The notes under the pieces: model-generated
Told to the model about the DNA's origin: nothing
Database searches by the model: none
What the model saw: only the letters and a program-made list of their open reading frames with translations
Assembly (NCBI RefSeq): GCF_932526225.1
Contig: NC_064036.1
Span: 15,679,181-15,743,180, forward strand
Length of the DNA stretch: 64,000 bases
DNA from: Nematostella vectensis
Taxonomy: Eukaryota > Cnidaria > Anthozoa > Actiniaria > Edwardsiidae
Direction: 5' to 3'
Part shown: positions 35,557 through 62,058 of the stretch, in pieces
Numbering within the stretch: position 1 is the first letter of the stretch
How the letters are laid out: each line of letters starts with the position of its first letter
Made by a program: the position numbers and the translations under genes

Positions 35557-36451
35557 ATTTTGTTTCATAGTTGTCTCGACCACTTAAAATTCGGTACGAA
35601 GCAGAATGGCATTTACTACGTACATGATACACACCAGAACACAGGTAGCCCAGTCTACTGCGACTTTACATCAGAAGTTGGGAGAGTCTGGACACTAGTT
35701 TTGTTCTTTAAGCTGGCAATCATGGTCATTTTGCCCCCACTTCATAACATTACACAACAAAACACGGTTCAGGAGAACTCCTGTTTATTTTGGATATGTA
35801 GCCAGCGCCCAGCGAGCAGTAATCACAAATGTAATCTGAAAATTTTAAAAATTAAAAACACCTATTTTACAATACTTAGCCGGACACGTAAACCAGAGAT
35901 AAAAACTTTGGGAAAAAACTCTGGACCGTGTTCCCCAAACCAATGCTCAGCATTATGTGCTCTCGGGGCTTAAGAGCCGAAGAAAAAGTTTTTCGAAAAA
36001 AAAATTACAGTCAATATCGCTCGAATAGAGGAGCAGACTAGAGTGACACTAGCACGCTATGTCTCCCCTTATATACTCCCATACTGCACTCTGGTCACCA
36101 ACCCACGTTTTATTGACGTGCCGTCAAAACATTTTTGCCTCCATTACACTCCATTGGCAGAAATGTATTATTTCTCAGGCCCATTCCCAGGAATTTTCTT
36201 CGGGGAGCGAAATTCGAAAAAATGGGGAAAAAAATTCGGGGGGGGGGGGGGGGGTGATGAGTGAGTTTTCTGATATGAATCTCACTAGCACATTTTTTAT
36301 GCCTTTGCAGTATCTCCACGGGACGTCTATTATCGGAATTCCCTTGCACACAAACGCGTCCTTGGCAGATTCCCCGAATTGGGAAGCATACAGACTTTCC
36401 AAACCTAGAACTTCCGTTGAGAACTTCTTCACACTGGAGAGTCACTTGTAA
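35557..36451 (+). pseudogene. Fibrinogen-like domain fragment (two exon-like pieces)
   Basis: Piece 1 starts after a good acceptor (TTGCATTTCAG) at 35557 and reads CLDHLKFGTKQNGIYYV, then GSPVYCDFTSEVGRVWTLV. This matches the opening of fibrinogen-related domains (C...G.Y.I....G.P..VYCDM....GWTLV). Piece 2 starts after CCTTTGCAG at 36311 and contains LADSPNWEAYRLS, matching the following SPNW..YR.S block of cnidarian members. It stops at 36451, where the family normally continues with a T-H-W-R-x-T-C strand. No clean donor follows piece 1 (the best, GTTTTG at about 35698, is poor). Read as a decayed or truncated gene; an expressed short form cannot be excluded. A G-run lies at about 36238-36254 between the pieces. 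Confidence 0.5.
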
Positions 36452-37463
36452 CTTTGCATCGACGAAAATCGATTATATTGATTACCTTCGAGTTAGAGTA
36501 GAAGATATGAACTCATTGCTTTTTGAAAACTCACGAATAGTTTGGCGTTGCCTTAGATAAGAAAAAGTGAGGATCAGCATAGAGTGTTGTGTACAGAGTC
36601 TGTCTTCACAGGCCATCAAACAGCAAAACAAAATATTCTTTTTTTTTTAAATTTGGACACATCCCTACCTCATCTTTAATTTACACCATTTTGCAAAGTA
36701 TAATTAGTTTACTATTGTAAGGTACGTTCTAAGGTAAGGTAACATTCACAGCTCAAATAAATGTTAACCCTTATATTTACCCCATGGTTCATACATTAGG
36801 ATTTCTTTTAGCCACAAGCAAAAATTTGATCATTTATTTTGAAATAGTATATCGATGAAAGAAACCCGCGATCAACAACGTAAATTCTTGAGCAAGGAAT
36901 TAAGTCATATGCAGACATGGTGGAAATGGTTGCGATAATGGTAATGGTTGTTTTACTGTGGGTGTAACATCTATCGTTTTCAGTGAACGAGGTAAACTTG
37001 TTTTAGTGAGGAACACACATGCGAATGGATTAAATGTACAATATTTCTAAAATCATGGAATGCAAATCTTTTGGCCGGACTCATGCGTATTCATGGTACT
37101 GTATGAGATAGTGCCAGACCTCTACCCAGCGGCCACTTTTTATGTTCATGTGAGGGTTGCCGTCTCAAGAAAGTGACAATATATTATCAGATGTAAGTTG
37201 CACCCTCGGCGTGGAGTAAAATATTCGGGGTCCAAGCGTTACTTGCAGGCGGTAAGGGTCCCTACCGAAGAAGAGCGGTGTGACTTTCTCGCCTCTGAAG
37301 AACAATAGATCCTCGAGAATAGTGAAGTACAAGAAGGTACAGTAAACCAGGGAGTCGAGGGCAGCATACCGAGGCGCAAACTGAATGACTGTGGAAAGAT
37401 GACTAGAGCAAAGCACACATCTGTCAATAACAGTGAACATTACTAGCTCTAGCTTCTTGTGAA
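36452..37463. other. Convergent 3' intergenic region
   Basis: Lies between the fibrinogen-like fragment (+) and the TBC1D9 stop codon (-). It probably includes the TBC1D9 3' UTR; a minus-strand AATAAA is present at about 36832. A 91-codon minus-strand open frame at 37165-37440 has no family signature and falls in this presumed UTR. Confidence 0.45.
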
Positions 37464-53298
<15,835 letters not shown>

Positions 53299-53462
53299 GG
53301 TGATGTGTTATGAGCTAAATCGGCTAATTTTAAGTCATTTTCTCAAATCGACAGCCATTTCGTGTACCTTGTATTTTGATGGAGAAAACGCGCACGCGCC
53401 ACGTCCTCACATCCGCTGCTCAATTGCAGGCTCACATAGAGTTTTTTTTTTTCGTTGTAAAC
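53299..53462. promoter_or_regulatory. Head-to-head promoter between TBC1D9 (-) and the hydroxyacid oxidase gene (+)
   Basis: Only 164 bp separate the two start codons, so both 5' UTRs and the core promoter must lie here (or 5' exons overlap). The segment contains a GC-rich GCGCACGCGCCACGTCC block at about 53390 and no TATA box at a sensible position for either gene. A shared bidirectional promoter is inferred from geometry. Confidence 0.6.
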
Positions 53463-56400
53463 ATGGAAACTGTGCCGGTTAGCGTCACCGATTTTGAGAA
53501 ACTTGCAAAAGAAAAACTACCCACCCACGCGTTTCAGTATTTTGTTGGTGGGTCAGAAGAAAAAAAGACTTTGCAGGAGAATAAGAATGCATTTGCGGCT
53601 GACAAACGCACACGATCTTATAGGAGATTGATGTATTACAAGTTTGATAAAAAAAATAGAACTGGAATTGAAGGAGTATATCTTAGAATCATTATATACT
53701 TTGTTTACCATCTTGCTACCTCGATGCTTATATGCTATATTCCTCAAATGCCATCAGAGCGTTTGTCTTATCCAGCACCCGGTATAGATGCCATCTTGCG
53801 GTTCACGAGACGTATTTCCCGCGCGCAAGGTCACGCAGAAGTAGTAATTTGATGACTTATAAACAACCAGTAGTGACGACAAACAAATAAAATCGTTGGT
53901 TATCGATTGGTTATATGCGCGTAATTACGGGTTCGTAAGGCTCATTGTGTAGTTCCAGAAAATATCCATATCCCCCCCCCATTGAGGGGATTGGAAATTC
54001 CAGGGGGGTTCGAACGCCCAGGAATTTCCAAAGGGGAGGGGGCGTAAAATGCCCTTTTTCCTTAACAGCACTGTATTTATGTTTTTCCAGGGGGTTGGAA
54101 ATTCCAGAGGGGTGGGGGGTCTTACCTCCGACTCCTTAATAGGGGGGTATGGATATTTTCTGGAACTACACATTAGAAAAAAAGACACTTGGTTATTTAC
54201 AATGTAGAACTTTTTTTTACACAGCTTCTCTGTGACCACCACTGCCTGCAATGAAATAAAATAGTTTACAGGGGGGAGAAGTGGGGATTGGAGGAAGCGG
54301 ATTATAGGTTTGGGAATCTTAACTCCCATATATTTCTTTCTGGAGCTGCCACACTGAAATAGGATTGATAATATTCACCTAAAACAGGTTCCATTCTTCT
54401 TTTGCTTTTAGACTCAAAATACGCCCACGAGTGCTGATGGGAATCTCGTCAGTGGACATGTCCACTACATTATTGGGACACCCTGTCAGTATGCCCATCG
54501 GGATCTCCCCAACAGCGCTTCACAAGATAGCACACAAAGACGGCGAGGTTGCGACAGTCAAAGGTATTAAGCTTGTGTCAACTTTACATGATAGGGCTGT
54601 AGCAGAAAGTGAGGAACGCAAAAGGTCTGAGTCACAAAGGGGTGAGGAGTCACAGAGGGGTAACGAGTCACAAAGGGGTGAGGAGTCACAGAGGGGTAAC
54701 GAGTCACAAAGGGGTGAGGAGTCACAGAGGGGTAACGAGTCACAGAGGGGTAACGAGTCACAAAGGGGCGAGGAGTCACAGAGGGGTAACGAGTCACAAA
54801 GGGGTGAGGAGTTACAGAGGGGTAACGAGTCACAAAGGGGTGAGAAGTCACAGAGGGGTAACGAGTCACAAAGGGGTGAGGAGTCACAGAGGGGTAACGA
54901 GTCACAAAGGGGTGAGGAGTCACAGAGGGGTAACGAGTCACAAAGGGGTGAGGAGTCACAGAGGGGCAAGGAGTCACAGAGGGGCAAGGAGTCACAGAGG
55001 GGTGAGGAGTCACAGAGGGGTAACGAGTCACAGAGGATCAAGGCGTCACAGAGGGGTAACGAGTCACAGAGGGGCAAGGAGTCACAGAGGGGTAAGGAGT
55101 CACAGGGGGGTAAGGAGTCACAGATGGGTAAGGATTCACAGAGGGATCAGGAGTCACATAGGGTTGAGGAGTCACAGAGGGGTAAGTAGTCACAGAGGGG
55201 TAAGGAGTCACAGTGTTAAGGAGTCACATAGTGGTAAGGAGTCACAGAGGGGCGAGGATAGTCACAGAGGGATCAGGAGTCGCAGAGTATTAAGGAGTCA
55301 CAGGGGGGTAAGTAGTCACAGAGGGGCAAGATGTCACAGAACGGTGAAGAGTCACATGGGGGTAAGGAGTCTATAGGGGCGAGATGTCACAGAGGGGTAA
55401 GGAATCACAGATTGTTGAGGGTCACAGAGGGGTAAGGAGCAATAATAGGGGCTGTTCTATTACTATTTGTATATTTGTCGTTGCAGCTGCCGGGTCAGCG
55501 GACACTTGTATGGTGCTTAGCATAGCAAGCACCTGCACGCTTGAAGACGTCGCTAGTGCCAGCCCACACTCGCCGAAATGGTTCTTAATTTACATGCTAT
55601 ATGACAAGGAGTACCTCAAGTCCCTTATCAAGCGCGCAGAGGACTGTGGGTTTCAAGCTATTGTCTTTGTTGTCGACGCACCCATAACTGGAGAGAGTTA
55701 TGATGGGATGCGAAACCGTAAAAGGAACATACCGTTCCTCCCACCTGGAATCACCCCTCCTCTTTTAGATTTTAGCAAGATGAAAGGCAAAGGCAACAAG
55801 AATTCGTTCAGTGACGTGATAGAGCACAATATCAGCTGGGAGACCGTTAACTGGCTTAAAAAGCAAACCAAACTGCCATTGGTACTTAAAGGGATTATGA
55901 CAGGGGAGGATGCGAAACTCGCGGTGGATCATGGGGTTGATGCGATCATTGTGTCCAATCACGGCGGACGACAGTTGGATTCTGTATCTGCCACTGTAAG
56001 TTCACACCATTCCTAGGTCAGAAAGACTAATGTTTGTATGCTTCACTTTTGTTTATAAATAGCCAATCAGTGCTAGAGTATAAGGCTGCATGGCAATTTA
56101 CGAAATCATTCTAGAGAACCAGGGTAACATTCACAAACTTCCAGGCCAAGTTTAAACACTTATGTTTTTATTCTCCTATGTTTTATTAGCACAGCAACAT
56201 CATCATCAACAACAACAACAACATCAACAAAAGCTCAGCAACAATATCAATGATAACAACATAGATAGCACAAATAACATAAAGCCACAGAAGTAGCAGC
56301 AGCAACGACAGATCAGCATTAACGACAACTGTAACAACAATCATATCAAAAGAAACGCGGCTTTAATAAACTTTCTCCCTCATTAAGATTGACGTGTTGC

Positions 56401-56871
56401 CGGAGATAGTGGACGCGGTGCAAGGCAAACTCGAGGTGTACATGGATGGAGGAGTGAGACTGGGCACAGATGTCTTCAAGGCGTTAGCCCTAGGTGCACG
56501 CGCGGTCTTTCTGGGACGAGCGGTAATCTGGGGACTAGCCTGCAAGGTAATCACCCCATAGCATCGTCACAGACCCAACATTTTTTTCACTCCTATTTTC
56601 TGCTTGAATTCATAACATCGACACTCCACACCTCAGCCCATCGATAAAATTTATTTTCCACTCTTTTTAAGGGTGAAGAAGGCGTGAGTTACATCCTGGA
56701 GTTGCTACGAGAAGAGCTAAGAAAAGCTATGTGGTTATCAGGTAAAGGTCGTTTAACAAGTGTTCAGGTTTGCTGTCTTGCTTTGTATTCAACCAATATG
56801 TCTCTTTTTTTTTTTTTACAGGATGCAGATCAGTGGGAGACATATCTAGAAATCACGTCACCAAATCATGA
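53463..56871 (+). CDS. FMN-dependent 2-hydroxyacid oxidase (HAO/glycolate oxidase family), 6 exons, 369 aa
   Basis: Exons 53463-53632, 54412-54563, 55487-55995, 56388-56546, 56672-56741 and 56822-56871 join in phase (2, 1, 0, 0, 1). The family oxidises 2-hydroxyacids to 2-oxoacids with H2O2 release. Visible landmarks: N-terminal [24 protein letters not shown], the FMN/active-site lysine in LVLKGI, the catalytic His and substrate-binding Arg in SNHGGRQLD, and [26 protein letters not shown] for phosphate binding. Length fits human HAO1 (370 aa). Oddities: about ten extra residues (TRSYRRLI region) at the exon 1/2 junction, making the first donor (GATGTATTA) the weakest call. The usual W-x-Q-L-Y segment reads W-F-L-I-Y, so the Gln is lost. 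The expected G-x-R after VDTP-type sequence is GES. The C terminus VTKS is not a canonical peroxisomal PTS1. HAO1 versus HAO2 and the substrate remain open. Confidence 0.88.
53947..54171. mobile_element. 225-bp TIR element in intron 1 of the hydroxyacid oxidase gene
   Basis: The left end GTGTAGTTCCAGAAAATATC is the perfect reverse complement of the right end (GATATTTTCTGGAACTACAC); the TIR extends about 30 bp. ATT flanks both sides (53944-53946 and 54172-54174), a 3-bp target duplication as in PIF/Harbinger-like MITEs. The interior has C/G runs and GGAAATTCCAGGGG-type repeats. No coding capacity. Confidence 0.8.
54628..55440. repeat. 18-bp (36-bp higher-order) minisatellite in hydroxyacid oxidase intron 2
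   Basis: About 45 copies of GAGTCACARAGGGGTRAS. In the first half copies alternate strictly between CACAAAGGGGTGAG and CACAGAGGGGTAAC, giving a 36-bp period; the second half (after about 55060) is more irregular. Long open frames through it (e.g. 54431-55189) are due to the 18-bp period; the exon before it is closed by the donor at 54564. Confidence 0.95.
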
Positions 56872-57481
56872 TGGCCGAGTCAACGCCCTTAGTATATCTC
56901 GTGTTATCTGCGTGAGGAGTTAAAAACCTTTCTCTCATGGGTCGGGGCGCTTCCCGCTCCCCGCCAACAGGTGGCAAAAACAGCCGCTCAGGACATAACA
57001 TTCCTGTTTCACTTGATTTTTTACCTTTCTCGTCTTCACGTATAATGAAAAATGATAGTATCAGTAACTCAAAGGTCCCGAAGGAATGAAGATTAGTCTT
57101 GAATGTTTAAAAATAAATCAATTATTGATTGTGATGTGCGAAGACGTTTAGTTGACTTGTGCTTTATCTCAAGGGCGACCACGGGTATCGAACCATAAAG
57201 ACATCATGCCCTGAAGACAAGAGACTTTTAAAAAGTCCCGCCTTGGTTTGCCGCCATTTTGTCATCCTAGCATAGCACCAAGTGTGAAAAAGCATCCATT
57301 TTCATCGGCTTATTTGGGGAAGCTGTTGTGATATTTCCCATTGAATTTGGTGATTAAAGCGCATTCTTTTCCAATAAAGCATTTTTTAAGTATGTTATGG
57401 AGAATACATCAACACAAGGGTATGCTTTACGAATATCAGAGCAGTTTCTCTGACGGACTACATTACTTATTTACCTAAATA

Positions 57482-57723
57482 TCTTATGTATGACTATTGG
57501 CGCGCGCGTTTCGAGGCAAGCGCATTAGTCTTAACTGTTACGTCGCGCGCGTAACCATGGCAAAAATAAACAGATTGAATCAGAAACCACTTACTTTTGA
57601 GCAGGAAAAGGTTTCACCAAAAACGCTCTCAAAAAAGTTCAAAAAGTAATCCATAGCCTTGAAAAAGCATCAACTACGCCATGTGGCAGGTGAGATAAGA
57701 TGTTTGTCGATTAAATAAAGTGA
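57482..57723 (+). repeat. ~240-bp dispersed repeat, copy 1
   Basis: Contains TATTGGCGCGCGCGTTTCGA, GTTACGTCGCGCGCGTAACC, GAGCAGGAAAAGGTTTCACC and TTTGTCGATTAAATAAAGTG in that order; the same order occurs at 58899-59141. GTTACGTCGCGCGCGTAAC is itself nearly palindromic. Confidence 0.85.
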
Positions 57724-58898
57724 AAAAGAATCCCTGCGAAATTTCTACTGATCTTTGAGCCAAGGCGTTTAAAATTTTCGCAGGGAAAGGTTTTATCAAA
57801 AACGCTCTCAAAAGTGCACAAATTATATTTTATCCTTGACAAAACCATCTGAATCATGTTGCAAATGGGATGAGAATTTTGTCGATTAAATAAAGTGATT
57901 TAGATTGATATTCCGAATATATTATCATCGCTTATAAACTCAGTGAATCTGTCTTCTAACTTAATTTGTTAAGTAAGCTTAATAGTGATCTCGGAGATCT
58001 CGATTGCGGGTTAAATAGTTGGTCGAAGGCCGTTGTAGTCCAACTCGAATCGACAGTTGGTCTCGGTCTCTCCAAACATTGGCAGTGGTTCTGTCACAAT
58101 CTGAGATCATGGGCTATAAATCATGGTCTAAAAAGCTGCGATATTGTTTGTATTCTAGTAGCAATAAATGCAAAGAGAAAAGCAAATGCCAACTAAAGAC
58201 GATGCCGCTATCAATTCAATTAGGCACAACGCGCAATATGACTGCAAAGCCATTATAACTCAGTGGTAAAATTTATATAATGCTTCTTTTTATTGCTTTC
58301 CAAAAATTGTTCAAAATACCCTTTTTCAGACGTAGCACATCTTTAAACCTAATTGTACCTTTGAGTAAAACCAGCACTCTTGTTTTACCAGGCCTCTTGT
58401 TTTTATCGAATAATCACCTTTATGGAACGACATCTGTACCTTAGCCGAAACGATTACATTTCCTTCTCCTTTGGCTTTCCAAAGATTTTTTTCAACCGCC
58501 TTATCACCACATTTTTATTGAACGTCCTTGCACGGAGACTTTAGTTCCCACCTGTCTATGTCGCAGAATATAACATGTAACTTAATTTTTAGTTAGGTAT
58601 TTTATTGTATGTATTGTTAAAGCAGGGCCTAACTGGATACCAGTGTTAGCTGAATGGGCCACCCTGCAAAAATATAATTCAATTCAATTCAATTTCTACA
58701 TTAGACGCTGAGTTATCGATTGACTAATCGGCAAGGTATTGATTAATCGTTGAGAAATCGATTGGCGCGCGCCTGTAGATGACACGGGAATTATCACATA
58801 GTGCGTGTAATCATACAAAAATACACAAAATCACCCAGAAACGAAAATACTAAAATTTTAATCCTAAAACGATATACAAAACTCTTTTTTAAATGAAT

Positions 58899-59141
58899 AT
58901 CTGATGTATGAGTATTGGCGCGCGCGTTTCGAGGCACTCGCACTAGGCTCAACTGTTACGTCGCGCGCGTAACCATGGCAAAAATAAACAGATTGACCCA
59001 GAAACCACTAACTCTTGAGCAGGAAAAGGTTTCACCAAAACCGCTATCAAAAAAGTTAAAAAAATAATCTTATAACCTTGAAAAAGCATCAACTACACCA
59101 TGTGGCAGGTGAGATGAGAACTTTGTCGATTGAATAAAGCG
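58899..59141 (+). repeat. ~240-bp dispersed repeat, copy 2
   Basis: Direct-orientation relative of 57482-57723, with scattered substitutions (for example ACTCGCACTAGG versus AAGCGCATTAGT). Flanking sequence differs, so it is an inserted or duplicated unit and not part of a larger visible duplication. Confidence 0.85.
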
Positions 59142-60027
59142 ATTTCGATGATAAACCGGCCTTTTAGTTATCGAAAAAAAAAACCGTGTTAAATTTCTAC
59201 TTATCTTTGAGCCAGGGACTTGAAAATGCAGGCTAGAGAGAAATATTTGACATTATCCAAAGTAGAAACAGGGGCGGATCTAGCATTTAGCTCAATAACA
59301 ATTGGGGAGGGGTGTAATAGACTTTTGTTGCATCGGCTTTCTGACTGTGCGTTTTGTCATTAAAACACTCACCAGTTAGGTTGTTTGCATCCCATAGAAG
59401 GAATGCATATAGATACTGTATTCTTTAATACCTCCAGCTCCTTGAATTTTGTTGAACAAAGCATCAAAAGAGATGGATAGGGGGGCACATGACACTTTTC
59501 CTGCAACCCAAGGAAGCGTTTTAACCCGCTAAACCCTCCCCCTCGTCCTTTATTATCCAAAACATAGAAATCAAGACAGTAGTAGGTCATTTAGGCAATT
59601 TAGTCTGAAAAAAAAAGGATTGCATCTCTATAACATTGCATCTTGTACTATCACGGAGGGTATCAGGGATATCAGACACTATTCAACTCGTTGAGTGATG
59701 ATAAGCGTTTAACTAATGGAGTGAAAAAGACTCTAGTATCTATGGTACAGCACGAATGCTCAAAACAAAAAACAAATACATACCAGATACGCTTGCGTCT
59801 GGTTCCCAAACGCTAGTTAGAAATATGCAGGCTGCTTAAAGTTGCAATTGAAAGATTCAGGCCTCTCTTTATTAGCTAACCCATGAATACCCCTCAAGGA
59901 AGGCATTAAAATTGCTCATGTTGTTTTGCTGACTTATGAAAGGTCCAAATATAAATGCTATCCCTTATAAAGAGTTTCACTATGATGTTTCTGGTGTAAT
60001 CTGATCCTTCCACGATGTTCAATTCAG

Positions 60028-62058
60028 ATAACGCCAGACGGCACCGCTACTAACCAGGGGAGGGTGAGGGACCCGTTGTCATGGCGCGACTACGAGTATG
60101 CGCTCCGGCCAATATCAACTTTAAAACAGCCCCCGAACCCCCCGCAAAGTCGGCGAAGACGCCGCCAAGAATACCTCCCCCAACCTTATGTTACCCCAGC
60201 TCAATCATCCCCTGGGGGTACCCATTATATGTATGGCGGCCCGTACGGAGCAGCCCCACCCTACCCCGTGCTAGTACAACAACAGCGCTTAGACCGGAGT
60301 CCTTGCCATGTGACAATTGGGCCACACGCTGGGCAGTATATCATGCAGGCGCCTTTCAGTGGGATTCCTGTGGCCAGGGGTGCCATCCCGTGTATCCCTA
60401 ACGTTGCTCTAAACGGCGTTGTCAATCAAACTACCGTTACAACAAGAGCTCACACGATAAGGCAGGATCAGGTAGGTGGTTGTGTAATGAATGTGAGGGG
60501 GGATATTATTTAACTACAGATTAACTAAAATCGATACGTCAAAAAAATATGCGTGCTGCATTTGATAGTAGAAAACAACTAGAATATAGGGAAACGAAAA
60601 TCGTTTTACGCTTCTATACAACTCGAGCGATGGTATCTTTGAGCATTAGACATAAATGTTTTAGGGTTGACCTCTTGCTTGTTACGAAGACTAGACCATG
60701 AGAATTTCTTCAACTATTTACAGTCACACGACGATGAGGTGCTCCAGGAGATGCGACAACTTCTGCACGAGGCCGCTGACCTCTACACTACTCCCTCACA
60801 CGACACGTCCAGTCACAGTAGCACTATCGGGCACCCTGACGGTGGGAGCATCCATGAGTATTTGGTGGACGTGAAGTACCTTCCCCCCCGCTCCTCAAAC
60901 GAGGCGAGTGAGACAGTGATCGATAGCCCCCTGACAGACCCACTACCTGACGAAGAGGGGGGCAAAGTTACCTCTAACGAGGAAGAGGTTGTTCCAGCTG
61001 TGAGCCAGGGCGTGGTCGAGGCTACCAGCCCCTCACAGCAATCTTTGTATGACTTCGGTGAGTGCCCAGCCTGGCTTACAGATCTGCTTGAGGGTGATGA
61101 TGAGAAAACTGTGTCAAGTAAGGCAACGGATGAGCTGCCCCTCCCTGATCCTATTGCGATTGAGAAGCTATTGGCCCTGATGGACGAAGTCAAAAGTCCC
61201 GCCACGAACTCCCCCATCGCCTCCGCCTGCGAAACAAATCATATATCGATTCAAGCAGGAGAGGTAGATAACACGGCCGCTGACCCTAACAATACATACA
61301 AGTTCTCTCTCGCTGATTGCAGCACATTGGAAGAGCTACTTGCTCCTGCAGACGAGGTCAGCACCGTGGCAGAGCCTGTTGACAGCAAACAAGACTTTAA
61401 GGCTGAACCAGACGAGACCCCCCTTCCTGACCCAAGTACCATGCGGGAGCTACTTGCTCTTGCAGACGAGGTCAGCACCGCGGCAGAGGGTAGTACAGTG
61501 CCTGTTGGCAGCAAACAAGTCTCTGAAGCTGCACAAGAGGAGGCCCCACTTCCTGACCCCAGCACCATGCAGGATATATTGTCTCTTGTCGGGGAGGTGA
61601 CGAGTGCTGTTGAGAGTGATGATTCCTCCAGCAACGCAAATTGCGTTGAGTATATCGAGGAAGTCATTGAAGAGGGAACTGTTCCTTCCTTCACCACGCC
61701 CACCGTCTATCAAAGCCCCCCGGTAGCTCAGGTAAGACTCGCTCATCTAATATTCACATCACATTTAAGTCTGAAAAGGCCAGATAATATGTAAAGTGAA
61801 AAAAGCCAAGTCACAACAATGTAAAACTGAAATTTATTTTTGGTTTTATTACAGGTGTGGTTCAGCCCTTACACTTGTACGTATATGAACATGTCTGCCG
61901 AACTCGCCTCAGTCTTTTCCCGTTCTGTCGCCCCGTGGCCATTGAGTAGCACTTCTGTGTCGGAAGTGACGTCACGCAAGCGCAGACGCAGTCAGAAAAT
62001 TGATGAAGAGAAGACAAAGAGGAGAAGGACTGGGGACAAGTGGGGTGCGCCTCAGTAA
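60028..62058 (+). CDS. Unrecognised acidic protein with internal repeats and basic C-terminal tail (partial, 3 exons)
   Basis: Exons 60028-60471, 60724-61731 and 61855-62058 (TAA) join in phase 0 throughout, giving 551 residues without an initiator; the 5' exon was not found. Exon 1 is Pro/Tyr/Gln-rich (QPPNPPQSRRRRRQEYLPQP), ending TTVTTRAHTIRQDQ. Exon 2 is Ser/Asp/Glu-rich and has four diverged copies of a module around LPLPDP....LLALMDEV, LADCSTLEELLAPADEV, LPDPSTMRELLALADEV and LPDPSTMQDILSLVGEV, at about 61135, 61305, 61419 and 61546. Exon 3 ends in a strongly basic patch (SRKRRRSQK, KTKRRRTGDKWGAPQ), a likely nuclear localisation signal. An acidic amphipathic repeat plus an NLS suggests a transcriptional co-regulator, but this is inference and I recognise no domain. 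Confidence 0.75.

Larger units (their letters stand above)
56872..60027. other. Intergenic region with two copies of a ~240-bp repeat
   Basis: It starts with the presumed 3' UTR of the oxidase gene (AATAAA at about 57112). A direct repeat is present at 57482-57723 and 58899-59141, with a partial relative at 57779-57900. A GGGGCGGATCTAGCATTT motif at 59272 is typical of a short transposon end. No gene recognised; an upstream exon for the gene at 60028 should lie here or be absent. Confidence 0.5.

Noticed and set aside
37165..37440. 91-codon minus-strand frame after the TBC1D9 stop
   Set aside because: No domain, no splice phase to a neighbour; most simply 3' UTR.
53376..53852. 158-codon frame beginning upstream of the oxidase ATG
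   Set aside because: It starts at a non-conserved upstream ATG and reads through into intron 1; the conserved N terminus begins at 53463.
54431..55376. Open frames of SQRGEE/SHRGV repeats overlapping an oxidase exon
   Set aside because: They run past the splice donor at 54564 into the 18-bp array. The next oxidase exon at 55487 needs the donor to be used.
58010..58265. tRNA-like words (for example CATTATAACTCAGTGGTAAA)
   Set aside because: An A-box-like match only; no B box (GGTTCGANNCC) or cloverleaf could be drawn.
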